The notes under the pieces were generated by a model, which was not told the DNA's origin, ran no database searches, and saw only the letters and a list, made by a program, of their open reading frames with translations. Made by a program: the position numbers and the translations under genes. A stretch of DNA of 64,000 nucleotides. Source: a virus. The stretch is taken from positions 1 through 64,000 of IMG/VR virus record IMGVR_UViG_3300050026_000388; one strand, 5' to 3'. This document shows positions 53,659 through 63,232 of this stretch, in pieces (the stretch's first letter is position 1; each line of letters opens with the position of its first letter).

Positions 53659-55140
53659 GTGTCTGAAGAAGACGCGCCGACGCCTGAACAGCGAAGCTTT
53701 TTTGAAAGATTTAGAGATAGACTTAGCGGGCGCCAACAGAAGGCCGCGGGTTTACCTGGCGTTTTAATCAAACTTCTCGGAAATAGAGAGACAGCCAGTA
53801 TCAAGCGGGATTCGGCTGCGTACCTCAAAGCCTTCAACGAACTACCATGGCTCCGTACAACCGTCACCAAAATCGCAAACTCAATGGCGGCCAACGACTG
53901 GGAGATTTTAAAGGTTACCACTGTAACCGATGAAACAGGCGAAACACGCGTCGTTGAAGAAGAGCCAAACGAACTATTACCTATCCATAATTTTTTGAAC
54001 AATCCAAACCCTCAGTTTAGCTTCGCGCAGTTGGTTTGGCTAATTACAATTTACCTAGAGCTAGTGGGCGAAGCCTTTCTATGGATGGTTCCCATTAATG
54101 GTGAGGTTAATGCATACCCAATCCCCCCAGACAAAGTAGTTAGAACACCAACCTTTGAGGACCCGTACTACCACATAAGCGGACCGCAGGGCGAATACAG
54201 CGCAGGTTTAGACGAAATCGTTGTCTTTATGCACCCCGACCCCGTCGACCCGTATAGCCGCGGTGTGGGACTCGCGCAATCGTTATCACACGACTTGGAC
54301 ACCGACGACGCCGCATCGCGCTATACCCTATCACACTTCAACAACAGCGCCCGCCCTGAGCTTTTGGTTTTTGGCGAGGGGCTGAATGCCGAACGCGCAA
54401 AACAGATGGAAGACGACTGGAACCAGCAGCATATGGGCTTCTGGAACGCCGGCAAAACTAGGTTCTTATCGCGCAAAGTAGAGATAAAAGAGATATCCCA
54501 GAAGTTTGAAGGCACGGATATTGTCAACCTACGCCAACACCAAAGGGACGTTGTGGCGTCGGTTATGGGCGTCCCCCCAGAAATCTTAGGGATTTTGCAA
54601 GCGTCAAACCGCGCCACGATAGACGCGGCAGACCTTTTCTTTTCACGTTACACCCTTAAACCCCGCCTCGACTTTTTGCAGGAAGTTTTCAACAAGCAGC
54701 TCATGCCACGCTTCGATGACACCGGCACCGTCGTAATGAAGTTTATAAACCCGACGCAGAAGGATAAGGAAACAATACTAAAAGCTGCACGGTTTATGCC
54801 TTCCGCATTATCAATAAACGACTGGCGCGAGCTCATGGAGTTTGACCCACTTGACGGCGATGAGGGTGACTGTTATCTTGTACCACTTAACATGCAGGTT
54901 TTGAGTAAGCTGAAAGGTGGCGTCACCGAAGCAGGGCCGCCACAAGCGGTAGGGTCACCAGCTGTGCCTTCAGCGCCTTCAGCACCGAAACCAACTACAC
55001 CCGCAGCCCCAGGAGAAACACCCGCACCCACACCTGCCGCTGAGCCGGCAGCCGCAGCATCGGCCGCCTACGGTGAGCTGGAAACAAAGTTTGGCACCCT
55101 CAAAGGCCGCAAGGTAAAGCATTTTAAGGACTTGAAGTAA
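53659..55140 (+). CDS. portal protein (HK97-type)
   Basis: 493 aa. N-terminal helices, AYLKAFNELPWLRTTVTKIANSMAANDWEI, central wing and stem with LVWLITIYLELVGEAFLW and GVGLAQSLSHDLDTDDAASRYTLSHFNNSARP, then VMGVPPEILGILQASNRATIDAADLFFSRYTLKPRL: all typical of Caudoviricetes portals. The dodecamer forms the DNA channel and binds TerL. The Pro/Ala-rich tail after residue 420 is extra. Confidence 0.92.
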   Translation: MSEEDAPTPEQRSFFERFRDRLSGRQQKAAGLPGVLIKLLGNRETASIKRDSAAYLKAFNELPWLRTTVTKIANSMAANDWEILKVTTVTDETGETRVVEEEPNELLPIHNFLNNPNPQFSFAQLVWLITIYLELVGEAFLWMVPINGEVNAYPIPPDKVVRTPTFEDPYYHISGPQGEYSAGLDEIVVFMHPDPVDPYSRGVGLAQSLSHDLDTDDAASRYTLSHFNNSARPELLVFGEGLNAERAKQMEDDWNQQHMGFWNAGKTRFLSRKVEIKEISQKFEGTDIVNLRQHQRDVVASVMGVPPEILGILQASNRATIDAADLFFSRYTLKPRLDFLQEVFNKQLMPRFDDTGTVVMKFINPTQKDKETILKAARFMPSALSINDWRELMEFDPLDGDEGDCYLVPLNMQVLSKLKGGVTEAGPPQAVGSPAVPSAPSAPKPTTPAAPGETPAPTPAAEPAAAASAAYGELETKFGTLKGRKVKHFKDLK

Positions 55141-55168
55141 GGGCGTGGAACTTACGAGGAGATGACGC

Positions 55169-55711
55169 GTGCCGTATAAAGACCCCGAAAAAGACCGAGA
55201 ATGTCAACAGAAGTATCGGGAAGAGCATCGAGCGGAAGCCCTAGAATATGCGCGCGAATACCGGACTAAGAACCGCGATGAGATACTTGCCAAGAAACGT
55301 GACTATAATTCTAAACATTACGAAGCAAACCACGAAGAGCTGTTAGAACAGCAGAGGCAGAACTACAGGGCAAACAAGGAAAAAGTGCTCAAACGCTGTC
55401 AAGAATACCGTAAAAAGAATCCAGAAAAGTGCCGGATATGGAAACATAACCGTCGCGCAAAACTAAAAGAGAACGGTGGCACTTTTACCTTCAGAGAACT
55501 TAATGAGCAATTCGAAAGGCAAGAGGGATTCTGTTACTATTGCGGTGAACTTCTTTACAAATCGTTTGATAGCAGCGTTCACATAGACCATAAAACTCCA
55601 ATCTCTCGTGGTGGTTCTAACAACATATCAAATATTGCACTAGCATGCTCAGCTTGTAATCAAAAGAAGTTTACAAAGACGGCAGAAGAATTCATGGAGA
55701 TGATTAAATGA
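55169..55711 (+). CDS. HNH endonuclease between portal and protease
   Basis: 180 aa, GTG start behind GAGGAGATGAC. Basic repeats (REEHRAEALEYAREYRTKNRD type), then RRAKLKENGGTFTFRELN, CYYCGELLY, IDHKTPISRGGSNNISNIAL, CSACNQKK. No N-terminal zinc ribbon. ATGA overlap with the protease gene shows integration into the operon. Confidence 0.87.
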   Translation: MPYKDPEKDRECQQKYREEHRAEALEYAREYRTKNRDEILAKKRDYNSKHYEANHEELLEQQRQNYRANKEKVLKRCQEYRKKNPEKCRIWKHNRRAKLKENGGTFTFRELNEQFERQEGFCYYCGELLYKSFDSSVHIDHKTPISRGGSNNISNIALACSACNQKKFTKTAEEFMEMIK

Positions 55712-57765
55712 CGCTTGCAAAAGACATTGCGCATGGCGTTCCGGTATTTAAAACGTTTAGGGTTAAAGACGTTCAAGATTTGTCAACCGACGGCGCAATG
55801 CGTTTACAGTTCACAATTTCGAATGAGGATACTGACCGTGATGGGGATACTATAGATGCAAAGGGTTGGACGCTTGCCAATTTTAGTAAGAACCCCGTTG
55901 CAATGTGGGCACACGATTATACGAAATTGCCTGCCGCACGTGCTCTAAAGACCTGGCAAGTTGGACCAGACCTAAAAACGCTGGCCGAATTTACACCTGA
56001 CGAACTATACGATAATAACTACCACGGCATACGTGGGTCAACCATTTATCGCTTTTATAAAGCAGGGTTCCTCAACGCAGTAAGCGCGGGGTTTTATCCA
56101 GTTGCTTGGGAACCAATGACGGGCAAAGGTGCGATGGGTACGCATTTTACATCACAGGACCTTATAGAGTTTAGTTTTGTGCCAGTTCCATCAAATCCAG
56201 GCGCATTGGTCGCACGTGACGGTTTTAATAATAACGAAATTAAATCAATGAAAAAGGAGATGCGCCGCTGGATAAAGGAAGCTGACGCGCTCTGTTCCTG
56301 CCCCGTCGAAGAGAAAGCATTAGGGGCATCTGAAGATAGCACCGGAGGCGCGCTTGTGCCTTCAGGAAATCAAGAACAAGAAGGAGATTCTAAAATGAAA
56401 AAAGGAGCGATATCATATAAAGACGCTCATCCTGACGGCACACCAAAAGCGGAACCGGACGAACCATGGTCGGCAGCAGCCGAACGCGCAAAATGCCAGA
56501 AGGCCGCGCACCTGAAGGCAGTTCACGCGGGCTTCACTGGTGGCGACGACTCTGATAAGGGCAACTTTATTTTACCTCATCACGGCGGCGAACCACCCCA
56601 CCCTGTTCACCTCAAGGCGGTTAAAACAATCGCTAAGAAGTTTACATCCAGTAAGAAGGCCGCCGCGAATATGCAGTACGGGGATGAGTGGGATTTCACG
56701 CAGAATGATAATCAAGTTATAATGGACCACGTCGCGCAGCACCTCAACGAGTTTAAGGAGCCGATACCGTGGGACGTTTCAACGGATGACAAACCGGGGG
56801 CGGCTAAAGATGCTTCCGACGTTGAAGTAAAATCAATCACTGACTCTGACAAATCCTCTTTACAAGCAGGAATCAACAAAGAAAACCTGCAAGACCTCTC
56901 AGCATATCACCGGCGCATGCACATGTTTGCCGCGCAGGGCAATATGATGACTGGATTCTCACAAGCGGATATGAACTGGCTACACGCAGCGATTGAATCG
57001 GCAATGTGCAAAGCGCACAAAGCACAAGACCCGCCAACAGATTGCGCGCCAGCGTCACCTCTTGAATGGAAAAAGTCTGTTAAGGCAGCTAAGCCAAAGC
57101 CAGATGAAGACGATGAAGAAGACGGCAAGGAAGAAGACGGCGACGAGGAAGAGAAGTGCAGTCATATCACGGACGTAACCGGCGCGATTGCCGAGCGTGA
57201 AAACAGCAAGAAGTCTGAGAAGGCCGAAGCTGGCGAGGATGACAAAGAGGACGAGGATGAGGAGGAAGAACCAGTGACCCCAGAAAAGCCTGAAAAACCA
57301 ACGGAAAAGAAGGCAGCGGAAGACGGCCACGTAACGAAGATAGGCCGCGCACTCAGCAAAGCCAACGAAGCCGCGCTTAACGAAGCACTCGGCAAGTTCA
57401 GCGAAGGATTCGGCCAGCACGACAAAGGACTTCAGTTCCACGAAAAAGTAACTAAAGCGCACGCAAAGGCACTGGACGCGCACGAAGAGGCAATGAAGTG
57501 CTATCAGGCGGGCGCGGACAAATTGAAATCTGTGCTGAAGGCAATGGGTGACAAACCTGACGAAGGCTCCGAAGCGGAAGAGGAAAACGAAACCCCCGAA
57601 GAGGAAGCTGAAGAGCAGGGTAAGCCTCAACAGAAGGCACCCGTCGCAGAGCCAGTAGAAAAGGCAGAACCAGAAGATGAAGTCATCGCGGTCGACCCTG
57701 ATATGCTGGCAGAAGAATTGACAGAATTTTTCAAACAGATTAGAAAGGAATTTGAATTATCGTGA
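55708..57765 (+). CDS. prohead protease fused to scaffold
   Basis: 685 aa. Residues 1-180 are an HK97-type (U35) serine protease: ISNEDTDRDGDTIDAKGW, MWAHDY (H69), FLNAVSAGFYP (S126), LIEFSFVPVPSNPGA. The middle (220-430) is a separate helical domain with KAAHLKAVHAGFTGGDD. The end is highly acidic coiled coil (EDEEEEP...FEKEFELS-like), suited as the internal scaffold that the protease later digests. Unusually long for the family. Confidence 0.88.
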   Translation: MTLAKDIAHGVPVFKTFRVKDVQDLSTDGAMRLQFTISNEDTDRDGDTIDAKGWTLANFSKNPVAMWAHDYTKLPAARALKTWQVGPDLKTLAEFTPDELYDNNYHGIRGSTIYRFYKAGFLNAVSAGFYPVAWEPMTGKGAMGTHFTSQDLIEFSFVPVPSNPGALVARDGFNNNEIKSMKKEMRRWIKEADALCSCPVEEKALGASEDSTGGALVPSGNQEQEGDSKMKKGAISYKDAHPDGTPKAEPDEPWSAAAERAKCQKAAHLKAVHAGFTGGDDSDKGNFILPHHGGEPPHPVHLKAVKTIAKKFTSSKKAAANMQYGDEWDFTQNDNQVIMDHVAQHLNEFKEPIPWDVSTDDKPGAAKDASDVEVKSITDSDKSSLQAGINKENLQDLSAYHRRMHMFAAQGNMMTGFSQADMNWLHAAIESAMCKAHKAQDPPTDCAPASPLEWKKSVKAAKPKPDEDDEEDGKEEDGDEEEKCSHITDVTGAIAERENSKKSEKAEAGEDDKEDEDEEEEPVTPEKPEKPTEKKAAEDGHVTKIGRALSKANEAALNEALGKFSEGFGQHDKGLQFHEKVTKAHAKALDAHEEAMKCYQAGADKLKSVLKAMGDKPDEGSEAEEENETPEEEAEEQGKPQQKAPVAEPVEKAEPEDEVIAVDPDMLAEELTEFFKQIRKEFELS

Positions 57766-57814
57766 GCGCGCGGTGTAATTGCGCACTCAATACAAAACTA
57801 TAGGAGTAAAAAAC

Positions 57815-59035
57815 ATGGACGAAGCAGAAATGTCCCGTAATCAAATAAGGGACATGATTAAAGAAGTGCTTGGCCCGCAACTAGAGGACATGAAGAAAGC
57901 GCAAGCAGCGCGCGACAATCTACAGACGCGCGCCATGCTCAGCGGTCCACAGGGAACCCAGAAAACTGGTGAGCCTGAACCCGTTGGCAGATTTATTAAA
58001 GCGCTTGTATTGTCTCGTGGGGACCCAGACCGCGCGCTTAAGTTTGCAGAGTCAAACTATGGGAAGGATTCAATCGTTTCCAAAGCTTTGGCAGCAAACA
58101 TAGACGTGTCCGGCGGATTCCTCATCCCAGAAGTCCTCTCGGCTGAGATTATTGAATTTCTCAGGCCAGCATCCGTCGTACGTTCGATGGGTGCAAGGGT
58201 TTTGCCACTGAATAATCTTCAGATGAGTATCCCCAAGATAACAGGTGGGGCCCGGGCATCGTATGTTGGTGAAAACGTTAACATGCGGGCTACGCAAGAG
58301 TCATTCGGTCAGATAACGCTCTCAGCGAAAAAGCTGGCGGCATTGGTTCCAATCAGCAACGAACTGTTGCAGGTTAACAGCGCCTCTGCAGACCAAATCG
58401 TTAGAGAAGACCTTGTGAAGGCGCTCGCAATGCGCGAGGACCAAGCATTTATCCGCGATGTCGGCAGTGAAAACACGCCGCGCGGATTGAAGTCGTGGAT
58501 ACATCCCGACAACCAGTTCTATCCAAGCGCAATAACTACGGCAGCAACTCTTAAGACGGTTACTAACGACCTCGCCACGTGTATCTTGAAGCTTCGGAAC
58601 GCGAACATACCCATGACAAACTGTGGGTGGATATTCGCACCGAGGATTGAGTATACCCTTATGACAATACGCGACTCGCTAGGTAACTACGCATTTAGGC
58701 CAGAGATGAGCACAGGAAAGCTCATGAACTTCCCATACGCAGTCACGACCCAAATCCCAACGAATTTGACTACAACCGGAACTAATGCAGTTACCGGAAC
58801 AGGTAGTGAAATTTACTTTGTGAACTTCGACGACGCCATTATTGGCGACGCGATGCAGGTCAGAATTGACGTCAGCAATACCGCAGCTTACTACGATGGA
58901 ATGAACGTAGTCGCTACGTTCTCCGAAGACCAGACGGTCATTAGGGCAGTCTCTATGCACGATTTCGCTATGAGATACGACAGAGCAGCAGCCCTCATGT
59001 ACGGCGTCGATTGGGGAACTTCGATTATGAGCTAA
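57815..59035 (+). CDS. major capsid protein (HK97 fold)
   Basis: 406 aa, ATG 57815 after GGAGTAAAAAAC. N-terminal delta-like helix (EAEMSRNQIRDMIKEVLGPQLEDM), then GGFLIPEVLSAEIIEFLRPASVVRSMGARVLPL, MSIPKITGGARASYVGE, LAALVPISNELLQ and an N-terminal spine/P-domain order typical of HK97-type capsid proteins. Forms the icosahedral shell with the protease/scaffold gene just upstream. Confidence 0.92.
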   Translation: MDEAEMSRNQIRDMIKEVLGPQLEDMKKAQAARDNLQTRAMLSGPQGTQKTGEPEPVGRFIKALVLSRGDPDRALKFAESNYGKDSIVSKALAANIDVSGGFLIPEVLSAEIIEFLRPASVVRSMGARVLPLNNLQMSIPKITGGARASYVGENVNMRATQESFGQITLSAKKLAALVPISNELLQVNSASADQIVREDLVKALAMREDQAFIRDVGSENTPRGLKSWIHPDNQFYPSAITTAATLKTVTNDLATCILKLRNANIPMTNCGWIFAPRIEYTLMTIRDSLGNYAFRPEMSTGKLMNFPYAVTTQIPTNLTTTGTNAVTGTGSEIYFVNFDDAIIGDAMQVRIDVSNTAAYYDGMNVVATFSEDQTVIRAVSMHDFAMRYDRAAALMYGVDWGTSIMS

Positions 59036-59048
59036 GGAGTGAAAGAAA

Positions 59049-59810
59049 ATGAATAAGTACGATATTTCGAGTAGGGTTGATGTGCGACACTGTGCTGTAG
59101 CAAGTGCAGCAAGTGGTGCATCTATTATCACTCCAACGAATTCACTTACCATTGCGGATGGCATTCTAGTACCATGGCCAGTTGACAGAACGGGCTTTCA
59201 GTCCTGGATGCTTCACGTGTGTATGCAGGTGGCTCTCGTAGACGCAGGCGCTCACGTGGCAACGGTAACGGCAGTTAAGATGCAGTCTTACTCCGAAGCA
59301 AGCGGCGATGAAAACCTTGCGGCTAACGTCGGAACGTGGGAGGATATGACCTCCGTTACGACTACCGATGTTAACTACAAACCCTTGTATATGGCCAAGA
59401 CTGGTGTTCTTGGAACGCCATGGTTTAACCTAAACCAACAGGCAGCGGAAACGCCTGCATTTACAGGTGCGCCTTACGTGGCGGCGGGTGGAAACTTTGT
59501 TGACCAGCCGTTTACCTACGATTCGACGGCGCTTGTTGGTGGGGTTGACATCCACGACGGCGAAGTTGCTGCATATCCGGTTATACTTGATATGCGCATT
59601 TTCGGAAACTTCCGAGACTACAACACGCAGGCGGCATCACCCTACGAGCACGGCACCGTTGGAAAGTGCGTTGCGCCTTATATCAGCGTTACGTCAACGG
59701 CGGCATATACTGTGTACGCAGACCTGCTACTCGGTGGAGCTGACGAACTGCCAGTTATCCAGGGTAACACGATGGGCGGCACGGCGGCCTACTACTCTCG
59801 GGGAACATAA
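59049..59810 (+). CDS. capsid-associated (decoration-like) protein
   Basis: 253 aa, GGAGTGAAAGAAA start 13 bp after the capsid gene. Beta-rich throughout (HVATVTAVKMQSY; YPVILDMRIFGNF; AYTVYADLLLGGA) without Cys pairs. Position and composition suggest a decoration or minor capsid protein; no family recognised. Confidence 0.6.
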   Translation: MNKYDISSRVDVRHCAVASAASGASIITPTNSLTIADGILVPWPVDRTGFQSWMLHVCMQVALVDAGAHVATVTAVKMQSYSEASGDENLAANVGTWEDMTSVTTTDVNYKPLYMAKTGVLGTPWFNLNQQAAETPAFTGAPYVAAGGNFVDQPFTYDSTALVGGVDIHDGEVAAYPVILDMRIFGNFRDYNTQAASPYEHGTVGKCVAPYISVTSTAAYTVYADLLLGGADELPVIQGNTMGGTAAYYSRGT

Positions 59811-59818
59811 GACCCTAA

Positions 59819-60016
59819 ATGAAAGAAGTTAGGTTTACTCGCAGCAGACCACCATATACTACGGGAGACGTGGCACAGTTCGAAGACAAAGTCGCTGACG
59901 ACTTTGTTACGATGGGGGTGGCAGAATACTACCAGCCCCCTTTAGCCAAAAACTTAGACGCGCCACCCGAGGACAAAATGGTGAAAAGCAGCGAGGTAAA
60001 GAAAAAGGCAATTTGA
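59819..60016 (+). CDS. small head-associated protein, 65 aa
   Basis: VRFTRSRPPYTTGDVAQFEDKVADDFVTMGVAEYY resembles a short protein that follows capsid genes in many tailed viruses (R..PPY..G..A.F....A..L...G.A). Role unknown, probably head completion. Confidence 0.6.
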   Translation: MKEVRFTRSRPPYTTGDVAQFEDKVADDFVTMGVAEYYQPPLAKNLDAPPEDKMVKSSEVKKKAI

Positions 60017-60044
60017 GAGAGTTATTCTCTCATCTTTCTTTTTT
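60015..60044 (+). terminator. hairpin after head genes
   Basis: GAGAGA-GTTAT-TCTCTC, then ATCTTTCTTTTTTA. May terminate or reduce transcription after the abundant capsid proteins. Confidence 0.65.
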
Positions 60045-60053
60045 ACATAAAAA

Positions 60054-60629
60054 ATGACGGTCTGTTCACGCTGCAAAACAGAATATCTAGCAGATGGCTT
60101 TAAGCGGTGTCTCGCGTGTCGAGAAAAACATAGCAAATATATGAAGGATTATCGCAAGAAAAATCCTGAATATTCTGAATATATGAAAATATATTTGAAA
60201 GATTACCGAACGACACACACAGAAAAATGCAAAGAAGCTATAAAAAAGTGGAGAGAAGCAAATCGTGAGTATATGAGAGAATACATGCGTGCGTATATGC
60301 GTTGTTACAAAACCCGCGAACTCGGTACGTTTAAATTAGAAGATATTAAACGTCTAACGCGAGAGCAGCGTAATCTGTGTTTCTACTGTGGAAACCCAGT
60401 AGGTAATGAGCGCGAAGCACACATTGAACACGTTATCCCGTTATCTAACGGGGGCAGCAATGAATTATCAAATATAGTCATTGCTTGTGGAACGTGCAAC
60501 CGCTCTAAATATACAAAAGATGGATTTACCTTTCTTTCATATCTTGTAGAACGAGGGGACATCACACCCGAAGCCGCCTCTGAAAGATTAAATCTATTAG
60601 TTGAGAGACAGACCAAACTTTTTTCATAG
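60054..60629 (+). CDS. HNH endonuclease after capsid genes
   Basis: 191 aa. Zinc ribbon (CSRCKTEYLADGFKRCLACREK), Tyr/Met-rich basic repeats (YMREYMRAYMRCYK), then CFYCGNPVG, IEHVIPLSNGGSNELSNIVI (E instead of D before H), CGTCNRSK, and a C-terminal extension shared with 52709. Sits directly behind the terminator, ends in TAG within the next ribosome site. Confidence 0.85.
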   Translation: MTVCSRCKTEYLADGFKRCLACREKHSKYMKDYRKKNPEYSEYMKIYLKDYRTTHTEKCKEAIKKWREANREYMREYMRAYMRCYKTRELGTFKLEDIKRLTREQRNLCFYCGNPVGNEREAHIEHVIPLSNGGSNELSNIVIACGTCNRSKYTKDGFTFLSYLVERGDITPEAASERLNLLVERQTKLFS

Positions 60630-60638
60630 GAGGTAATA

Positions 60639-61190
60639 ATGGCTTTTCCAGCAGGAACAGGCATAGACACAGACGGCGACATGAGTGGTTCGGCGTGGAA
60701 CGCTGACGGCACGGCGCTGATAGAATGGGGGGCAATACTTGAAAACTTAGGTAATGCGATTGACCCTGTAACGAACAGCCTTAACGTAGGCGCAGGGCCG
60801 ACAACGGTAAGCGGCCTCGTAATGACTAAGACCACCATTCACTATAACGACGCGTCACCTGTTACACTTACAACCACCGCCACAAATACGATACTTACAG
60901 ACGTTATCGTTGTAGCTACTACAGCATGGAACGGTACTACCCCATCAATAGACATCGGCACCATAGCGGACGCGGACGGCATACTACCAAACGCGAGTAT
61001 TACGAAAACCCTTAACGCGGTAAGCGGTGAGGATGTAACTACGCGCGGGGTGGACCTTTACGCTAGTTCACACGCGAAGCTTAAGTTCTATGCGGCGGCA
61101 ACGGCGATAAGAGCTACAATAGCAATTACAGATACAAGCGCGGGTGTAGCGGACGTCTATCTAATATGGGCACATTATACACCCCCGTAG
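60639..61190 (+). CDS. virion beta-domain protein A
   Basis: 183 aa, TAGGAGGTAATAATG start. From residue 60 it is paralogous to the next protein: TTAWNGTTPSIDIGTIADADGILPNASITKTLNAVSGED, then HAKLKFYAAATAIRATIAITDTSAG. Beta-rich, jelly-roll-like, no Cys. Probably a decoration or tail protein. Confidence 0.6.
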   Translation: MAFPAGTGIDTDGDMSGSAWNADGTALIEWGAILENLGNAIDPVTNSLNVGAGPTTVSGLVMTKTTIHYNDASPVTLTTTATNTILTDVIVVATTAWNGTTPSIDIGTIADADGILPNASITKTLNAVSGEDVTTRGVDLYASSHAKLKFYAAATAIRATIAITDTSAGVADVYLIWAHYTPP

Positions 61191-61199
61191 GCGGCAATC

Positions 61200-61964
61200 A
61201 TGAAGAACAAAGTATACTTCGATGATGAAAGCGATAGTATAGAGTATCTTAATCCACTATTCAACCACGTTGAGTCAGGGAACGAATCTGATGGTATGTT
61301 TGTTACGTTTCCGAGTGAGACTATTGGTAACTTTTTCTATGGGTACATTGATAAAGTTGCAGGTACAAAAGAAGTTGGGATAATTCCTGCCTACTCGCTA
61401 CTCACTGGTTGTATCGCAATTACTACTACAGCTTTTAACGGCAACATTACCATTAATATAGGTGACGCTGGCGATACGGACGGGATACTTCCTGACGCGA
61501 GCATAACAAAGACCCTTAACGCGGTCAGCGGAGAGGACCCCGCAACCTATGGGGTATATCTATGGAATGTTGGCGCTCAGACAAAAACAGCGGGGGACTA
61601 TTCAGTTACGGCGTGGCCCGCTCTTACGACAGGGGGAGACTGGACGGTTGCTCCGTTGGATTCACAGCCACAGACCCAAACTAAAACACCCGCAGCACTA
61701 AGTGGGGCAGGAACGCAAACCAAGACTGCAACGAACTGGGCAGTAACAACATATGGTCACGCAAAACAGAAGTTGTATACTGCAGACACACTTATTAATG
61801 CAACGGTCGCGCAAACAACAACGACGGTAGGGATGCTTGTTGTTTATATCCTCTATACACCCCTAGCATCACCACAGTTAGGGCTTGTAAAAGAAGTGCA
61901 GGAAATTGAAGAAGTTCCACACAAACGCAGCCATCACAAAAAAGGGAGGCGCAGTGAGTTATAG
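61200..61964 (+). CDS. virion beta-domain protein B with insertion
   Basis: 254 aa. Shares ADGILP/DTDGILPDASITKTLNAVSGED and HAKQKLYTADTLINATVAQTTTT with protein A. A ~70-residue segment is inserted between these blocks (TQTKT repeats, GDYSVTAWPALTTGGDW). Basic C-terminus HKRSHHKKGRR. The inserted part may be an exposed loop for receptor binding. Confidence 0.6.
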   Translation: MKNKVYFDDESDSIEYLNPLFNHVESGNESDGMFVTFPSETIGNFFYGYIDKVAGTKEVGIIPAYSLLTGCIAITTTAFNGNITINIGDAGDTDGILPDASITKTLNAVSGEDPATYGVYLWNVGAQTKTAGDYSVTAWPALTTGGDWTVAPLDSQPQTQTKTPAALSGAGTQTKTATNWAVTTYGHAKQKLYTADTLINATVAQTTTTVGMLVVYILYTPLASPQLGLVKEVQEIEEVPHKRSHHKKGRRSEL

Positions 61965-62373
61965 AAGATTCAGCTCAGCGCACCGGCGCACAGAGGCAGA
62001 GGGCCTACAGCCAGACGGCAAGCACCACGGCGAACAGCGGCTTTACACGCGCAACCCCACCGACATTGAGCGGATGACCGGCATCCCATATCCTAAAGAG
62101 GACTGGAAGGACGGCATTCAAGTCGGCCCGCACACGACAGAACCCACCTTACGATTACAGAACTACACCCACGACGTGCCAATGGAAAAGCGCACGACGT
62201 GCGTGTCTTGTAAACATGCCACTAACCACAAAGAAATAAGTGGCGGGATACACGAGTGCTGGTGCCGGGATGCGTTCGTTAAGGGCGCGTCTGGATGGAA
62301 GCGGGTTCCTACTGAATTGAATGATAATGGCTGCCGCGATTGGCTGCCAGCGCATCACGATTGTATCGGCTAG
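61954..62373 (+). CDS. hypothetical protein with Cys site, 139 aa
   Basis: GTG 61954 behind GGGAGGCGCA, 11-bp overlap. Basic N-terminus, YTRNPTDIERMTGIPYPKEDWKDG, then CVSCKHATNHKE...HECWCRDAFVKG...GCRDWLP: zinc-type ligands as in the small viral CxxCKH proteins. Function unknown. Confidence 0.55.
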   Translation: MSYRRFSSAHRRTEAEGLQPDGKHHGEQRLYTRNPTDIERMTGIPYPKEDWKDGIQVGPHTTEPTLRLQNYTHDVPMEKRTTCVSCKHATNHKEISGGIHECWCRDAFVKGASGWKRVPTELNDNGCRDWLPAHHDCIG

Positions 62374-62399
62374 ACGGCTAGAGAATGAAGGTTATCATA

Positions 62400-62732
62400 A
62401 TGGATAAAGAAAAAGCTAAAGAGTGCAGATGCAACGGAGAAATCAAATGCAGCACCCATCTTGCTAATAAACTCGACGGCGAACCGTTCTGCGCTAACGG
62501 CCCCGCAAAGGCCAAAACAATCGTAGAAGGCGGATGCAACTGCCAAGGTTGCCCGATTCATAAGGATTTCGCAGGCGTACAGTTCTGTATGGGCAACGAG
62601 GTAACGGAAGTCCGCAAAAGCACAGAGGAAACGGTTATAGATTTAACACCCGCTGGAACTGTTGCGAACGCGAACCCCAAAGTAATTGATTTAACTAACG
62701 AGAATTTAAACTATAAACAGGAGAATAGATAA
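62400..62732 (+). CDS. DUF2769-like Cys-rich protein
   Basis: 110 aa from ATG 62400 (62385 possible). CRCNGEIKCS...CNCQGCPIHKDFAGVQFCMGN follows the CxCxxCPxH...FCxxG pattern of DUF2769, a family best known from methanogen-type archaea. Supports an archaeal host. Its TAA overlaps the next ATG. Confidence 0.65.
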   Translation: MDKEKAKECRCNGEIKCSTHLANKLDGEPFCANGPAKAKTIVEGGCNCQGCPIHKDFAGVQFCMGNEVTEVRKSTEETVIDLTPAGTVANANPKVIDLTNENLNYKQENR

Positions 62733-63220
62733 TGTCTTCAGGAAGTCACGTATGGTCAAAAGGGCTACAGCTCATCACAGATGGTAACACCGCGGGTAGC
62801 CCGGCATTTGCAAGTTGGAGAAGCATCGCGGCAGGCACGTACACGGGTTCATGGCGCTGTGCCCTCGGGACGGCAGTAGGAACGTATACCTCGTCCCAGT
62901 TGCTTTCGGCATGTACCGAAATAACAGGAACGAACTATGCGCAATACGGCGCAGGTCCTATGGCAACGAACAGCGTTGCGATTGACGGCACGCTGGCCAC
63001 ACATGTTGAATATGTCAGTTCAGGCAGCCCACAATGGACAAGCGCATCGTTCACCGCGGATTATGCAATTATAATCGCGTCATTGGGGACGACATCAAGT
63101 CCAGTGCTGTGCAATTTCGACTTTGCCGGCGATAAAACCGTAACAGCAGGCACGTTCACGTTAACATTCGGAACGGACAGCGTAACGGCTAACAGCGTTT
63201 TCAACCTCGTAATATCGTAG
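62732..63220 (+). CDS. hypothetical virion protein, 162 aa
   Basis: Ser/Thr/Gly-rich beta protein (HVWSKGLQLITDGNTAG; LCNFDFAGDKTVTAGTFTLTF). Resembles small fibre or decoration domains described from phage tails. Ends TAG; the frame continues 29 codons. Confidence 0.6.
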   Translation: MSSGSHVWSKGLQLITDGNTAGSPAFASWRSIAAGTYTGSWRCALGTAVGTYTSSQLLSACTEITGTNYAQYGAGPMATNSVAIDGTLATHVEYVSSGSPQWTSASFTADYAIIIASLGTTSSPVLCNFDFAGDKTVTAGTFTLTFGTDSVTANSVFNLVIS

Positions 63221-63232
63221 GTAGGGGTAGCG

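Noticed and set aside
57055-57630. Long minus-strand frame opposite the scaffold part of the protease
   Set aside because: Leu/Phe-rich product is the mirror of the acidic Glu/Lys codons; no promoter or start signal.
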